Assembly (NCBI GenBank): GCA_017463325.1
Contig: JAFTPK010000004.1
Span: 1-64,000 of the forward strand
Length of the DNA: 64,000 nt
Direction: 5' to 3'
Source of the DNA: Clostridia bacterium
GTDB lineage: Bacteria; Bacillota; Clostridia; Christensenellales; Borkfalkiaceae
Below are positions 40,319 to 49,311 of this stretch, one piece after another. Each line of letters starts with the position of its first letter. The stretch's first letter is position 1. The translations under genes were made by a program, and so were the position numbers. The notes below the pieces were generated by a model. It made no database searches. It was not told where the DNA came from and saw only the letters and a program-made list of their open reading frames with translations.

Positions 40319-42046
40319 ATGAATAAGTTAAAACGTTTTTTTTCCTATTATAAGCCGCACCGCAAACTGTTTCTTTTTGACCTCGTTTGCTCTTTCTTAA
40401 TTTCCGCGGGCAATATGTTTTATCCTATGATCGCGCGCGGGCTGATGAACGATTTTATCCCAAATAAGAATTTGCAAATGATCGTGATTTGGGCGGTGGC
40501 GCTTGCGGTCATTTATATCGTAAAGAGCATGCTGACGTATATCGTCGGCTATTATGGTCACGTGCTGGGCGTGCGTATTCAAGGGGATATGCGGCGCGAT
40601 TTGTTTCATCACGTGGAAACGCTCTCCTTTTCTTTTTTTGACGAAAATAAAACAGGCTCGGTGATGTCGAGGATCGTCAACGACCTGCAACAGGTATCCG
40701 AGCTTGCTCACCACGCGCCCGAGGACGTTTTTAATTCGTGTATTACCATCGTCGGATCGCTTGTATTGCTTTGCACCATCAACGGCTGGCTTGCTCTCGT
40801 CGTGCTTTGCTATATTCCGCTGATGCTCTTTTTCGCTATGCGCGCCCGGAGGGGAATGAGCAAGGCGTTCACCGCCACCCGTAAACAGGTTGCCGAGCTT
40901 AATGCGGAAATCGAATCCTCCATTTCGGGGGTACGCGTCACCAAGGCGTATAACGCGCAAGCGGTGGAAACGGACAAGTTTGACAAGGTGAACGGCGAGT
41001 TTAAAAAAGCGCGCTCTCATGCCTATCGTGCAATGGGGATATTCCAAGGGGGCATGTCCGCGTTTAACGACTTTCTGTACCTGCTTGCGTTGGTTACAGG
41101 CGGGTTGCTTTGTTACTTTGATAAGATCGCGATTCCCGATTTTACGGCGTATATTTTATATATTACTACTTTATTAGGACCGCTTCGTACCCTCGTTGCC
41201 TTATTTGAACAAATTCAAGAGGGCGCGACGGGCTTTAACCGTTTTTGCGAGCTGATGGACACCCCCGCCGAGTTCGAGCCGGCTTCTCCCGTGGCTGCCG
41301 ATATGGACGGCGACGTGGTATTTAAGGACGTCACCTTTGGGTATAAGAGCAAGGACGGTAAGGGCGCAGAGGTCTTAAAAGGGGTTTCGTTCACGGTGAA
41401 AAAAGGAAAAACGGTGGCGCTTGTAGGAAGCTCGGGCGGCGGTAAGACGACCATTTGCCATTTGCTGCCCCGTTTTTATCTTCGCGACGGCGGTGAAATT
41501 ACGATCGGCGGCGTGGACGTCAACGACGTTTCTTCGTTGACCTTGCGAGAAAAGATCGCCGTCGTACAACAGGACGTTTTCCTGTTCGCGGGGAGTGTGC
41601 GGGATAATATTTTATACGGCTCGCCCGAAAAATCGGAGGGGGAAATGATCGACGCCGCCAAGCGGGCGAATATTCACGAGTTTGTTTTAAGTCTGCCCAA
41701 CGGTTACGACACCGAGGTGGGGGAACGGGGCGTCAAGCTTTCGGGCGGTCAAAAGCAAAGAATTTCTATTGCGCGGGCGTTTTTAAAAAACCCGCCCGTG
41801 CTTGTGCTGGACGAGGCAACCTCGGCTCTTGACAATATGACGGAAATGCAGGTGCAAGCGTCGCTTACCGAGCTTTCTAAGGGCAGGACTACCCTCGTCG
41901 TGGCGCATAGGCTTTCGACGGTGAAAAATGCCGACGAGATCTTGGTTGTAGGGGAGGGCGTGATTACCGAGCGCGGCACCCATGAGGAGTTGATTGAAAA
42001 CGGTGGACTGTACGCCGAACTGTATCGCTATCAATTTAAGGAGTGA
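40319..42046 (+). CDS. ABC exporter, fused permease-ATPase
   Basis: 575 residues. Six membrane helices in residues 1-310, then the ATPase: Walker A VGSSGGGKTT at about 369-378, Q-loop VVQQDVFLF, signature LSGGQKQR at about 473-480, Walker B VLVLDEATSA at about 493-502, H-loop VAHRLS. Half-transporter of the MsbA/LmrA type, working as a homodimer for lipids, drugs or peptides. No partner half-transporter is next to it. The start follows the preceding stop by 2 nt. Confidence 0.95.
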   Translation: MNKLKRFFSYYKPHRKLFLFDLVCSFLISAGNMFYPMIARGLMNDFIPNKNLQMIVIWAVALAVIYIVKSMLTYIVGYYGHVLGVRIQGDMRRDLFHHVETLSFSFFDENKTGSVMSRIVNDLQQVSELAHHAPEDVFNSCITIVGSLVLLCTINGWLALVVLCYIPLMLFFAMRARRGMSKAFTATRKQVAELNAEIESSISGVRVTKAYNAQAVETDKFDKVNGEFKKARSHAYRAMGIFQGGMSAFNDFLYLLALVTGGLLCYFDKIAIPDFTAYILYITTLLGPLRTLVALFEQIQEGATGFNRFCELMDTPAEFEPASPVAADMDGDVVFKDVTFGYKSKDGKGAEVLKGVSFTVKKGKTVALVGSSGGGKTTICHLLPRFYLRDGGEITIGGVDVNDVSSLTLREKIAVVQQDVFLFAGSVRDNILYGSPEKSEGEMIDAAKRANIHEFVLSLPNGYDTEVGERGVKLSGGQKQRISIARAFLKNPPVLVLDEATSALDNMTEMQVQASLTELSKGRTTLVVAHRLSTVKNADEILVVGEGVITERGTHEELIENGGLYAELYRYQFKE

Positions 42047-42053
42047 CGCCACC

Positions 42054-42503
42054 ATGTACAAGATTATGTTCGTTTGTCACGGCAATATTTGCCGTTCGCC
42101 CATGGCGGAGTTTGTCTTGAAGGACCTTGTAAAAAAGGCGGGCAGAGAGGAGGAGTTTTTTATTTCTTCCTCGGCTGTTTCGGAGGAGGAGATTTGGGGC
42201 GGCGTAGGCAACCCCGTGTACCCGCCCGTGAAAAAATTGCTTGCTACGCGTGGGATTTTCTGCGAGGAAAAGCGAGCGACGCTACTTACGGCAGAGGACG
42301 GGGAACGCTACGACGAATTTTTATGTATGGACGAAAGTAACCTGCGCCGCGCGCGGGCGATCCTTGGAGAGAAGAACGGAAAAAAGTGCCGCTTACTTCT
42401 TAATGGGCGCGCCGTTGCCGACCCTTGGTATACCCGCGATTTCGAGGCGACGTACCGTGACGTTTTAGGGGCTTGCGCTGAACTTTTGAAAAAGGGAAAC
42501 TAA
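42054..42503 (+). CDS. Low-molecular-weight protein-tyrosine phosphatase
   Basis: 149 residues from ATG 42054; AAGGAG lies inside the end of the exporter gene. The active site C8-HGNIC-R14-S is at the N-terminus, and the general acid Asp lies in VADPWYTRDF at about 121-130. Family length is usual (about 150). It removes phosphate from tyrosine; in bacteria such enzymes often oppose a BY-kinase of capsule synthesis, but no BY-kinase is seen here. It is co-transcribed with the exporter and an AraC regulator. Confidence 0.93.
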   Translation: MYKIMFVCHGNICRSPMAEFVLKDLVKKAGREEEFFISSSAVSEEEIWGGVGNPVYPPVKKLLATRGIFCEEKRATLLTAEDGERYDEFLCMDESNLRRARAILGEKNGKKCRLLLNGRAVADPWYTRDFEATYRDVLGACAELLKKGN

Positions 42504-42504
42504 T

Positions 42505-43299
42505 ATGGATTTTTTAGAGATTGAGCGGCGAAAAATGACGACGAAGTTCGACATGAGCGAGCCGCACAGCCACGACTATTATGAACTATATTTCCTGTTG
42601 GAGGGCAAGCGGGAGTTTTTTGCACGGGATAAGACCTTTCTTTTGCCGAGCGGTTCTTTTTGCGTTGTGCCGCCGTTTTGTTTGCATAAGACGGAGGGTG
42701 GCGCGTACGAGCGGGTCAACGTGAATATTTCCGAAACCCTTTTAAAAAAAGAGGAGATCCGTTTTTTGAACGAGTGCGCGAAGGTGGGCGCGCTCCGTTT
42801 GGATGAGGCGTACAGACCTTTACTCGTTTCGCTACTTCGCGAGGGGGTGACGGTGCGGGCGACGAAAGGGAGCCTGCGTCGGGATTACGAGGCCTCGATT
42901 GCGCGGACGGTGCTCTATCTTTTGCAAAAGCAGGTGCTTACGCCTATTTCCACGGCAGCCGCGCTTCCCGCCCTTGCCGCCGCCGATCCCGTGGTTTGGA
43001 AAACGGTGTTTTATATCAACGAACACTATCGCGAAACGATCACGCTCGATCTTTTAAGTGCCAAATGCTTTCTTTCCAAAGTGGCGCTTTGCGCGCGCTT
43101 TAAAAAGGTGATGCATTGTTCGATCATGCAATACCTCTTTCAAATACGGCTTTCCAAGGCGAAGGAGCTGCTTTCGTCCACGGAGAAATCTATGGAGGAG
43201 ATTGCGTGCGACTGCGGGTTCTCCTCGGCAAATTATTTTAGTTTAGTATTTAAAAAAGAAGTCGGCCTTTCGCCGCTGTATTACAAGAAAACGAGGTGA
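42505..43299 (+). CDS. AraC-family transcriptional regulator
   Basis: 264 residues. N-terminal cupin sensor domain (EPHSHDYYELYFLLEGKREF, LPSGSFCVVPPFCLHKTEGG) binds a ligand, probably a sugar. C-terminal double helix-turn-helix (about 165-264): INEHYRETITLDLLSAKCFL and EIACDCGFSSANYFSLVFKK. It lies directly before the malEFG-type operon with which it shares orientation, so it is its probable regulator. The terminator hairpin uses the DNA of its own stop codon. Confidence 0.93.
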   Translation: MDFLEIERRKMTTKFDMSEPHSHDYYELYFLLEGKREFFARDKTFLLPSGSFCVVPPFCLHKTEGGAYERVNVNISETLLKKEEIRFLNECAKVGALRLDEAYRPLLVSLLREGVTVRATKGSLRRDYEASIARTVLYLLQKQVLTPISTAAALPALAAADPVVWKTVFYINEHYRETITLDLLSAKCFLSKVALCARFKKVMHCSIMQYLFQIRLSKAKELLSSTEKSMEEIACDCGFSSANYFSLVFKKEVGLSPLYYKKTR

Positions 43300-43319
43300 C
43301 CCCTCGTTTTTTGTTTTTC
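43288..43319 (+). terminator. Terminator overlapping the AraC gene stop
   Basis: AAAACGAGG (43288-43296) and CCTCGTTTT (43302-43310) with loop TGACC, followed by TTGTTTTT. The TGA stop is in the loop. Confidence 0.8.
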
Positions 43320-43345
43320 ACAATTTCCGTTCCCACTCGTATAAC
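43317..43345 (+). promoter_or_regulatory. Promoter of the malEFG-type operon
   Basis: TTCACA at 43317-43322, a 17-bp spacer, TATAAC at 43340-43345. The -35 is imperfect, as expected for a regulator-dependent promoter. Confidence 0.55.
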
Positions 43346-43378
43346 TCTCCTTGAAAAGACGAATTCTTTTAAGGAGAG
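43345..43378 (+). promoter_or_regulatory. Long dyad at the transcript start of the malEFG-type operon
   Basis: CTCTCCTT-g-AAAAG pairs with CTTTT-a-AGGAGAG across a 7-nt centre. It begins at the last base of the -10 and covers the expected transcript start. GGTTTTTTTC follows. It may be an operator, a 5' stem-loop, or a terminator-like attenuator. Confidence 0.5.
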
Positions 43379-43401
43379 GTTTTTTTCTCGTGAGGTGAAT
43401 T

Positions 43402-44646
43402 ATGAAAAAGAAGATAGTTGCTTTAATGCTCGGCTTGTTTGCCGCATTGTCGTTGGGGGCTTGTCGGGGTATGCCCGAAGAAAGCGGCGGCGGCAGCGGG
43501 GAAACGGTAAAGCTTACCCTTTGGGGTCCAACCGAACATCAGAAGATGCTCGGGGAAATGGTGGAAACGTTTAAAAAAGAAAATGCGGGCACCAGGTATG
43601 AGATCACGCTTGCCGTCGTTTCCGAGGCGGACGCGTATAAAACGATCGGTACCGACGTTTCGGCGGGGGCGGACGTGTACGCGTTTGCCAACGATCAAAT
43701 CAACAATTTGTATCACGCGGGCGCGCTTGCTAAGCTGGGCGGAAATCATCTTGAAAAGATGCTGGAAGAAAACGGCGAGGGCGCGGTAAACGCCGCGAAG
43801 ATTGCAGACGGGTATTACGGTTATCCGTTTACCGCCGACAACGGGTATTTTTTGTACTACGATAAATCCGTCGTCAGTTCTCCCGACACGCTTGAAGGGC
43901 TATTGAGCGATCTTGGCGCGAAAAATAAAAAGCTGGTGATCGACCTTGACGAGCCGTGGTATACGTCGGGTTTCTTCTTCGGTACGGGCTGTCGTTACGA
44001 GGTGACGTACGGGGATAACGGCAAAGAGAGTGCCGTGACCTGCGATTTTGACGACCCTGTGAAAGGGGTGGCGGCAGGGAAAGCTATGATTGCTCTGAAT
44101 GCACACGACGCCTTTTTGAACGGCGGCGACGACGAGCTAAAAGCTGGCTTTGCGGGCGGTAGCGTCGGTGCGGCGGTGAGCGGCACTTGGAACGCGGAGG
44201 CAATCGAAAACGCACTTGGGGAAAATTACGCGGCGGCTAAACTCCCTACCTTTACCGTGGATGGGCAAACCTACCAGCTCTCCTCCTTTGCGGGGTATAA
44301 GCTGTACGGCGTCAACCCGACGAGCAAGTATCTTGCGCACGCGCATAGGTTAGCAGCTTTTCTTTCGGGGGAGGAGATGCAGCTCAAACGCTTTGAGGAC
44401 GTGGCGGCGGGGCCGTCCAACGTGAACGCGGCAAAAAGTGAAAAGGTACAGGCGAACGTCGCTTTGGCTGCGCTTTCGGCGCAGGGGCAGTTTGCGGTGG
44501 CGCAGACGGCGGTGCCGACGAATTTCTTTAACGCTGTGGAAGCGTTCGGCGTGGAATTGACGGCAGGGAAGGTGACGGCGTCGAATTTGAGTGAAAAGCT
44601 TGCCGTGATGACGGCTGACATTAAGACGATTACAGCAAAAAAATAA
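43402..44646 (+). CDS. Sugar ABC transporter substrate-binding lipoprotein
   Basis: 414 residues, family 1 solute-binding protein of the maltose/maltodextrin type. Signal peptide with lipobox LSLGAC, lipid-modified C21. Binding-domain blocks: KLTLWGPTEHQKMLGEMVET, GADVYAFANDQINNLYHAGA, GYPFTADNGYFLYYDKSV, and the C-terminal aromatic/helix region with AAGPSNVNAAKS. It captures an oligosaccharide outside the membrane and delivers it to the two permeases that follow. The start is ATG 43402 behind GTGAGGTG. Confidence 0.93.
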   Translation: MKKKIVALMLGLFAALSLGACRGMPEESGGGSGETVKLTLWGPTEHQKMLGEMVETFKKENAGTRYEITLAVVSEADAYKTIGTDVSAGADVYAFANDQINNLYHAGALAKLGGNHLEKMLEENGEGAVNAAKIADGYYGYPFTADNGYFLYYDKSVVSSPDTLEGLLSDLGAKNKKLVIDLDEPWYTSGFFFGTGCRYEVTYGDNGKESAVTCDFDDPVKGVAAGKAMIALNAHDAFLNGGDDELKAGFAGGSVGAAVSGTWNAEAIENALGENYAAAKLPTFTVDGQTYQLSSFAGYKLYGVNPTSKYLAHAHRLAAFLSGEEMQLKRFEDVAAGPSNVNAAKSEKVQANVALAALSAQGQFAVAQTAVPTNFFNAVEAFGVELTAGKVTASNLSEKLAVMTADIKTITAKK

Positions 44647-44684
44647 AAAACGGGCATAGCAGGTACGAGATGAAAGGAGGTTTT

Positions 44685-46085
44685 ATGCAAACGGAAATCA
44701 AAAAGGCGGGAAGCGGCGTTCTTCGCGGCGCGGGGAAACTCGTTGACGCGTTGCGTACGGGCGATTTTCGCACCCGCCTCTCCTTTCTTATTATGGGATT
44801 TGGGCTTTTTACGAGGCGGCAATTTGCGCGCGGATTTTTACTGCTGCTTTGTCAAATCGCCTTTTTGCTCTATTTTGCTTTCGCGGGACTGTCAAATTTG
44901 TCGCGGCTTACCACCCTTGGGAGCGTTGCAAGTAAAGAGGTATACGACGAGGCGCTCGGGATCTTCGTTTACAAGTATTTCGACAACAGCCTGCTTATTT
45001 TGCTCTATTCGGTGCTGACCATTTTATTTGCGCTCGTTTTCGTATACCTTTGGTACAAAGGAGTGCTTGCGGCGCGGGCGGCGCAAGCGGTGGAGGAGAG
45101 CGGGAAAAGGCTGAAAAGCGCGAAAGAGGATTTGCGGGCGCTCCTTGACGAGGAGTACCATAAGACGCTGCTGGCATTGCCCGTGCTCGGGCTGACGGTG
45201 TTCACCGTGCTCCCCATTTTGTTTATGGTGCTGATCGCGTTCACCAACTTCGACGTGGCGCATAAACCGCCTAAGGAGCTGTTTACTTGGGTGGGCTGGG
45301 AGAATTTCAAGGCGTTGCTTTCGGGAACGGCGATCGCGGGCGGGTCTAAATTCGCGCATACCTTTAAAGAGGTGCTCCTTTGGAATATCGTTTGGGCGGT
45401 GAGCGCGACGCTGAGCAATTATTTTCTCGGTATGTTGCTTGCGATTGCGATCAATAAAAAGGGGATCCGTTTTAAAAAGTTTTGGCGAAGCGTGTTCGTG
45501 ACGACGATCGCCGTACCGCAGTTCGTTTCTTTAATGTTACTTTCCAAAATGCTTGCGGACACGGGGGTAGTGAACAGGCTGCTTTTGGGGGCGGGCTTAT
45601 TAAGCAAAGCGATCCCGTTTTTATCGGACGGAAATCTTGCGCGGGTGACGGTGATCCTCGTGAACCTTTGGGTGGGTGTGCCGTATACCGTGCTCATTTG
45701 TACGGGGATTTTGATGAATATTCCCGCCGACTTATACGAAGCGGCGCGGATTGACGGGGCGGGGCCGATCGTCGCGTATTTCAAGATCACGCTCCCGTAT
45801 ATGTTGCATATCACTACCCCGTATTTAATCAGTCAGTTTATCGCGAACTTTAATAATTTCAACGTCATTTTCTTGCTTACGGGCGGAGATCCGCTCGTGC
45901 TCGATTACGCCTTCGCGGGGCGAACCGACCTCTTAATTACGTGGCTGTATAAATTGACCTTTAACGAAAGCAATTATAAAATCGCGGCGGTGATCAGTAT
46001 TTTCGTATTCCTCGTTGTAGGAACGGTGTCGCTGATCGTGTATAATCTTACGAACGCGGTGAAAAACGAGGAGGAGTTCGGTTGA
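44685..46085 (+). CDS. Sugar ABC transporter permease, MalF type
   Basis: 466 residues from ATG 44685 (AAAGGAGG just upstream; ATG 44670 precedes that site). About eight membrane helices. The long N-terminal part (1-170) with three helices and a basic coiled segment is MalF-like. The coupling-helix EAA motif is YEAARIDGAGPIVAYFKITL at about 353-372. It forms the heterodimeric channel with the next gene product. Confidence 0.92.
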   Translation: MQTEIKKAGSGVLRGAGKLVDALRTGDFRTRLSFLIMGFGLFTRRQFARGFLLLLCQIAFLLYFAFAGLSNLSRLTTLGSVASKEVYDEALGIFVYKYFDNSLLILLYSVLTILFALVFVYLWYKGVLAARAAQAVEESGKRLKSAKEDLRALLDEEYHKTLLALPVLGLTVFTVLPILFMVLIAFTNFDVAHKPPKELFTWVGWENFKALLSGTAIAGGSKFAHTFKEVLLWNIVWAVSATLSNYFLGMLLAIAINKKGIRFKKFWRSVFVTTIAVPQFVSLMLLSKMLADTGVVNRLLLGAGLLSKAIPFLSDGNLARVTVILVNLWVGVPYTVLICTGILMNIPADLYEAARIDGAGPIVAYFKITLPYMLHITTPYLISQFIANFNNFNVIFLLTGGDPLVLDYAFAGRTDLLITWLYKLTFNESNYKIAAVISIFVFLVVGTVSLIVYNLTNAVKNEEEFG

Positions 46086-46933
46086 TGAATCGTCAAAAAG
46101 GAAAGGGCAGGTATGGAAATACCGCCGTTTACACATTGCTTGTCCTGCTTTCGGCGTTTTGGGTGTTTCCCTTTTTGTATCTCGTTATGCAATCCTTTCG
46201 CGGAGAGCCGGGGGTGACGACGGATTATTTCTTCCCAAAAGTGTGGACGGTAAGAAATTACGTGGAGCTTTGGACGGATACGCAATTTTTCAATTTTCGT
46301 AAATGGTATTTGAACACTCTGCTCGTTTCCCTTGCGGTGGCGGTCATTCAGTCGGCGGTGGTGCTTTCGACCTCGTACGCGCTGTCGAGGCTACGCTTTA
46401 AAATGCGACGACCGCTGATGAATTTGATCTTGCTTTTGGGAATGTTTCCCGGGTTTATGTCCATGACGGCGGTGTATTTCGTGCTCAAAGAGCTTGCGCT
46501 TACGCAAAGTCTTGTTGGGCTGGTGATCGTGTACACGGCGGGGAGCGCCATGCAGTATTATATCAGCAAGGGTTTTTTCGATACGCTACCTAAATCGTTG
46601 GACGAGGCGGCGCGGATTGACGGGGCTAACCGCCATACCGTATTTTTCAAAATCATTTTGCCTCTGGCAAAGCCGATTATCGTCTATACCGTGCTCGTGG
46701 CGTTCACCATGCCGTGGGGCGAATATATGTATTCGTCGTTGCTTATGCTGGGGAATTCGGACAAGTTCAACGTTGCGCTCGGCTTGCAGCAAATGATCAC
46801 GCGGGAAAATTCCTATCGGTATTTCACGCGGTTTTGCGCGGGGGCGGTGTGCGTGTCGCTTCCCAACGCGATTTTGTTTTTCCTCTTGCAACGCTACTAC
46901 GTGGAGGGGGTGACGGGCGGCGCCGTCAAATAA
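46085..46933 (+). CDS. Sugar ABC transporter permease, MalG type
   Basis: 282 residues from ATG 46085 (TTG 46082 is less likely), six membrane helices. EAA motif DEAARIDGANRHTVFFKIIL at about 175-194 contacts the ATPase. AFTMPWGEYMYSSLLM near 215-230 is typical of MalG. It is the last gene of the operon. No ATPase (MsmX/UgpC type) or glycoside hydrolase is encoded nearby, so the transporter must borrow an ATPase from elsewhere. Confidence 0.93.
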   Translation: MNRQKGKGRYGNTAVYTLLVLLSAFWVFPFLYLVMQSFRGEPGVTTDYFFPKVWTVRNYVELWTDTQFFNFRKWYLNTLLVSLAVAVIQSAVVLSTSYALSRLRFKMRRPLMNLILLLGMFPGFMSMTAVYFVLKELALTQSLVGLVIVYTAGSAMQYYISKGFFDTLPKSLDEAARIDGANRHTVFFKIILPLAKPIIVYTVLVAFTMPWGEYMYSSLLMLGNSDKFNVALGLQQMITRENSYRYFTRFCAGAVCVSLPNAILFFLLQRYYVEGVTGGAVK

Positions 46934-46948
46934 CGGATAAAATTTTTC

Positions 46949-46990
46949 AAAAGATCTTGATGACCATGTACGGTTTTCAGGGTCTTTTTT
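46949..46990 (+). terminator. Terminator of the malEFG-type operon
   Basis: AAAAGATCTTGA (46949-46960) pairs with TCAGGGTCTTTT (46977-46988) using two G-U wobbles, with a T run to 46990. Confidence 0.7.
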
Positions 46991-47024
46991 ATTAATAAAA
47001 AATTTTCGGCGGCGTTTAAAATGC

Positions 47025-47052
47025 TTGACAATCATAGGATTTATGATATAAT
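47025..47052 (+). promoter_or_regulatory. Promoter of the TasA/SipW locus
   Basis: TTGACA at 47025-47030, a 16-bp spacer, TATAAT at 47047-47052. The leader before the first start codon is about 48 nt. Confidence 0.75.
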
Positions 47053-47106
47053 TAATATGCAATAGTTTATCTTAAACTATTTAAAAGCTTGCTAAGGAGG
47101 CGGGGT

Positions 47107-47634
47107 ATGGCAAAAAGAAAGTTAGACGCAAAGACTGTACGGTGGATGTCGATCGTCGTCGTATTCTTTTTGATCGTCAGCCTCGTTGTCACCATCACCG
47201 TTGGGCTGACCAACCGCGGAAAAACGCCGCAGGAAAATGCGGGGCTGAGCGTGACTTTAACGCAAGACGGCATAGCGAAAGACACCCTGCACGTCGAGGA
47301 CTTAAACGTAACCCCGGGAAAGCAGGTGCAGGTGAAAGCGAAAATTTCCTGTCAAGCCGATGGCAATTACGAGTTTACGCTTACCTTTATAGAAACGGCA
47401 GAGTCGCCCTTAAAAGATTTCTTGGACGTCACCGTTGAAAAGGGGGGTAGAACGGTTGCTCAGGCACCGCTTTCCGAATTGCTTTCGGGGGGAACCATGT
47501 CCTTTCGGCAACAGGTGTTTGAACAGGAAAGCTTTGATTTGATCATTATCTATTCCATGGATATCGACGTTTCGGACGAGGCACAGGGCGCGGAGGCAAG
47601 CTTTGACGTCGAGCTGTCCGTTACAAATCAGTAA
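47107..47634 (+). CDS. Secreted TasA/camelysin-like small protein
   Basis: 175 residues from ATG 47107 (AAGGAGG upstream; the frame's earlier TTG has none). Basic N-terminus and one hydrophobic segment (about 16-36) form a signal anchor or SipW-type signal. The rest is an all-beta domain (LSVTLTQDGIAKDTLHVEDL, VQVKAKISCQADGNYEFTLT, QESFDLIIIYSMDIDV) in the style of TasA-like fibre proteins. It is followed by a SipW signal peptidase and a second TasA-like protein, which supports an exported matrix or surface role. The match is structural in character and not strong. Confidence 0.7.
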   Translation: MAKRKLDAKTVRWMSIVVVFFLIVSLVVTITVGLTNRGKTPQENAGLSVTLTQDGIAKDTLHVEDLNVTPGKQVQVKAKISCQADGNYEFTLTFIETAESPLKDFLDVTVEKGGRTVAQAPLSELLSGGTMSFRQQVFEQESFDLIIIYSMDIDVSDEAQGAEASFDVELSVTNQ

Positions 47635-47643
47635 GGGGAAATT

Positions 47644-48504
47644 ATGAAAGGAAAGCTTGTAAAAGTCGCAAAGATCGTTTTACAGATTTTGCTATATTTC
47701 GTACTGGCGGTCTGTTTGTTGGCGGTGATCGTGGCGACGACGACAAAGCGGGACGAAAACGGCGCAAAGACCGTTTTCGGGCATCAGCTCCGTATCGTCC
47801 TTTCCGACTCCATGGCAGAGTGCGAGCTGACCGACGTAAGCGAGTACGAGATAGGCTCTTTACCTACGGAAACTCTTTTGCTCGTTGAGGTAGTGCCGAC
47901 GGATAAAGAGAAGGCGGAGGAATGGTATTCGCAGCTCAAAAAGGGGGACGTGCTCACCTTTCGGTATCAGTACGATTTACAGGTGACTATTACCCACCGT
48001 ATTGCAGAGGACCCCGTGAAAAAGGAAACGGGTGGTTATATCATCAAGTTAGAGGGCGACAACAAAACCAGCGAAAGCGAATCGGAGAGAATGTATCAGA
48101 CGATCGACACCTCTTTGAGCGAAACAAGCTCGAACTACGTGATCGGAAAGGTTGTGGGGGCGAGCTACCCGCTTGGAAAATTTATCTATATTTTAAAACA
48201 GCCCGTCGGGATTGTATGCGTGATTATTATCCCCGCGCTGATCGTCATCATCATGGAGGTCGTAAGGATCGTGTCCGTGTTGAACGAGGAAAAACGCAAA
48301 AAGGCGGAAGAGGCGGTCAAGGTGCAAGAGGACGAGATTGAAGAGCTGAAAAAGCAGATCGCCGCGCTTTCCCAAGCAATAGACGAGAAAACGGAAAAGC
48401 CTGAAAAAGAGGGCGAAGAGGCGGCGGGGCAAACGCCGAGCGAAACGCCTGAGGAAACTCAACCTGATCCTCAACCGCAAACAAACGAAGAAAACAAAGA
48501 ATAA
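47644..48504 (+). CDS. SipW-type signal peptidase I with coiled-coil tail
   Basis: 286 residues. Membrane helix at about 10-30, then the catalytic Ser S56 in VLSDSMAECEL and His H118 in VTITHRIAED. The Ser-His (rather than Ser-Lys) dyad marks the ER-type SipW peptidases that process TasA. A second membrane helix (about 186-210) is followed by a coiled coil (EEAVKVQEDEIEELKKQIAA) and an acidic P/E/T/Q-rich end, an extension not needed for catalysis. It lies between two TasA-like genes. Confidence 0.92.
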   Translation: MKGKLVKVAKIVLQILLYFVLAVCLLAVIVATTTKRDENGAKTVFGHQLRIVLSDSMAECELTDVSEYEIGSLPTETLLLVEVVPTDKEKAEEWYSQLKKGDVLTFRYQYDLQVTITHRIAEDPVKKETGGYIIKLEGDNKTSESESERMYQTIDTSLSETSSNYVIGKVVGASYPLGKFIYILKQPVGIVCVIIIPALIVIIMEVVRIVSVLNEEKRKKAEEAVKVQEDEIEELKKQIAALSQAIDEKTEKPEKEGEEAAGQTPSETPEETQPDPQPQTNEENKE

Positions 48505-48537
48505 CGAAAAAATTTTAGTACGTATCGGAGGCAAATT

Positions 48538-49236
48538 ATGGCAAAAGTAGAAAAAAGACCGTCTGTAATAAAGACCTTGCTTCTTTCTTTCGCAGCAATC
48601 GCGCTGTGCGTTACGCTTGTGATTACGGGTACCTATTCCCTGTTTACGGACAAGACGACGATCGGCAATCATTTACAGGCGGGAACGTTGGAAATGACGT
48701 TGACGCGCACCAAGCTTGTTAAGCGTTATCTGAACGAGGAAGGGAAACTTGTGACGGCGACGGACGCGCAGTCGAAGGATTTTACGGGCGAAACACAAGA
48801 AAACGTGTTTGCGCTTGGCGAGAAAGAAAAGCTTGCGCCCGATTGTAAATTTACCGCCGATATGCGGATCAGCATGACGGAGGAATCGAGCGTTGCGTTC
48901 GGGTACTACGTGGAATTGATTGTCCGCAACGCAAACAAAGACAATCTTGCCTTGCGCCAACAGTTAAAGGTCACCGTGACGAGCGTGGAGTACCCGACGA
49001 AAACCTTTTCCAAGTATCTTTCGGCGGCAGAGAACGGCGTCATCAGCCTCGGCAGTAGCACGGAACTTGTCGGCGAGGTGGTAAAAGCGACCACCGCCAC
49101 GGGCGAGCCTGCTTCGCAAAATTTCACCGTGACCGTGGAATTCGTAAACCTCGATACCGACGGTAGCGTGAACAACCTGTCGAAAACGCAGGGCGTTTCG
49201 TTTGATATCGTCGTATACGCGATCCAGCTTGTGTAA
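48538..49236 (+). CDS. TasA-like matrix/surface protein (SipW substrate)
   Basis: 232 residues. The N-terminal signal KTLLLSFAAIALCVTLVITG is followed by TYSLFTDKTTIGNHLQAGTL, the characteristic cleavage-region motif of SipW-dependent TasA/CotN/camelysin proteins ('T-x-x-x-FTD...N-x-x-x-AGTL'). The mature part is beta-rich with SVAFGYYVELIVRNANKDNL and FTVTVEFVNLDTDG. In Bacillus TasA forms biofilm fibres. The terminator follows within 25 nt. Confidence 0.88.
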   Translation: MAKVEKRPSVIKTLLLSFAAIALCVTLVITGTYSLFTDKTTIGNHLQAGTLEMTLTRTKLVKRYLNEEGKLVTATDAQSKDFTGETQENVFALGEKEKLAPDCKFTADMRISMTEESSVAFGYYVELIVRNANKDNLALRQQLKVTVTSVEYPTKTFSKYLSAAENGVISLGSSTELVGEVVKATTATGEPASQNFTVTVEFVNLDTDGSVNNLSKTQGVSFDIVVYAIQLV

Positions 49237-49259
49237 TTACGTAATATAAATAAAAAAAA

Positions 49260-49300
49260 GCTTGCCGCGGGAAATGATTCCTTGACGGCAAGTTTTTTAG
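49260..49300 (+). terminator. Terminator of the TasA/SipW locus
   Basis: CTTGCCG (49261-49267) and CGGCAAG (49286-49292) with an inner GGAA/TTCC pairing, then TTTTTT. Confidence 0.8.
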
Positions 49301-49311
49301 TTTTTTTCTGT

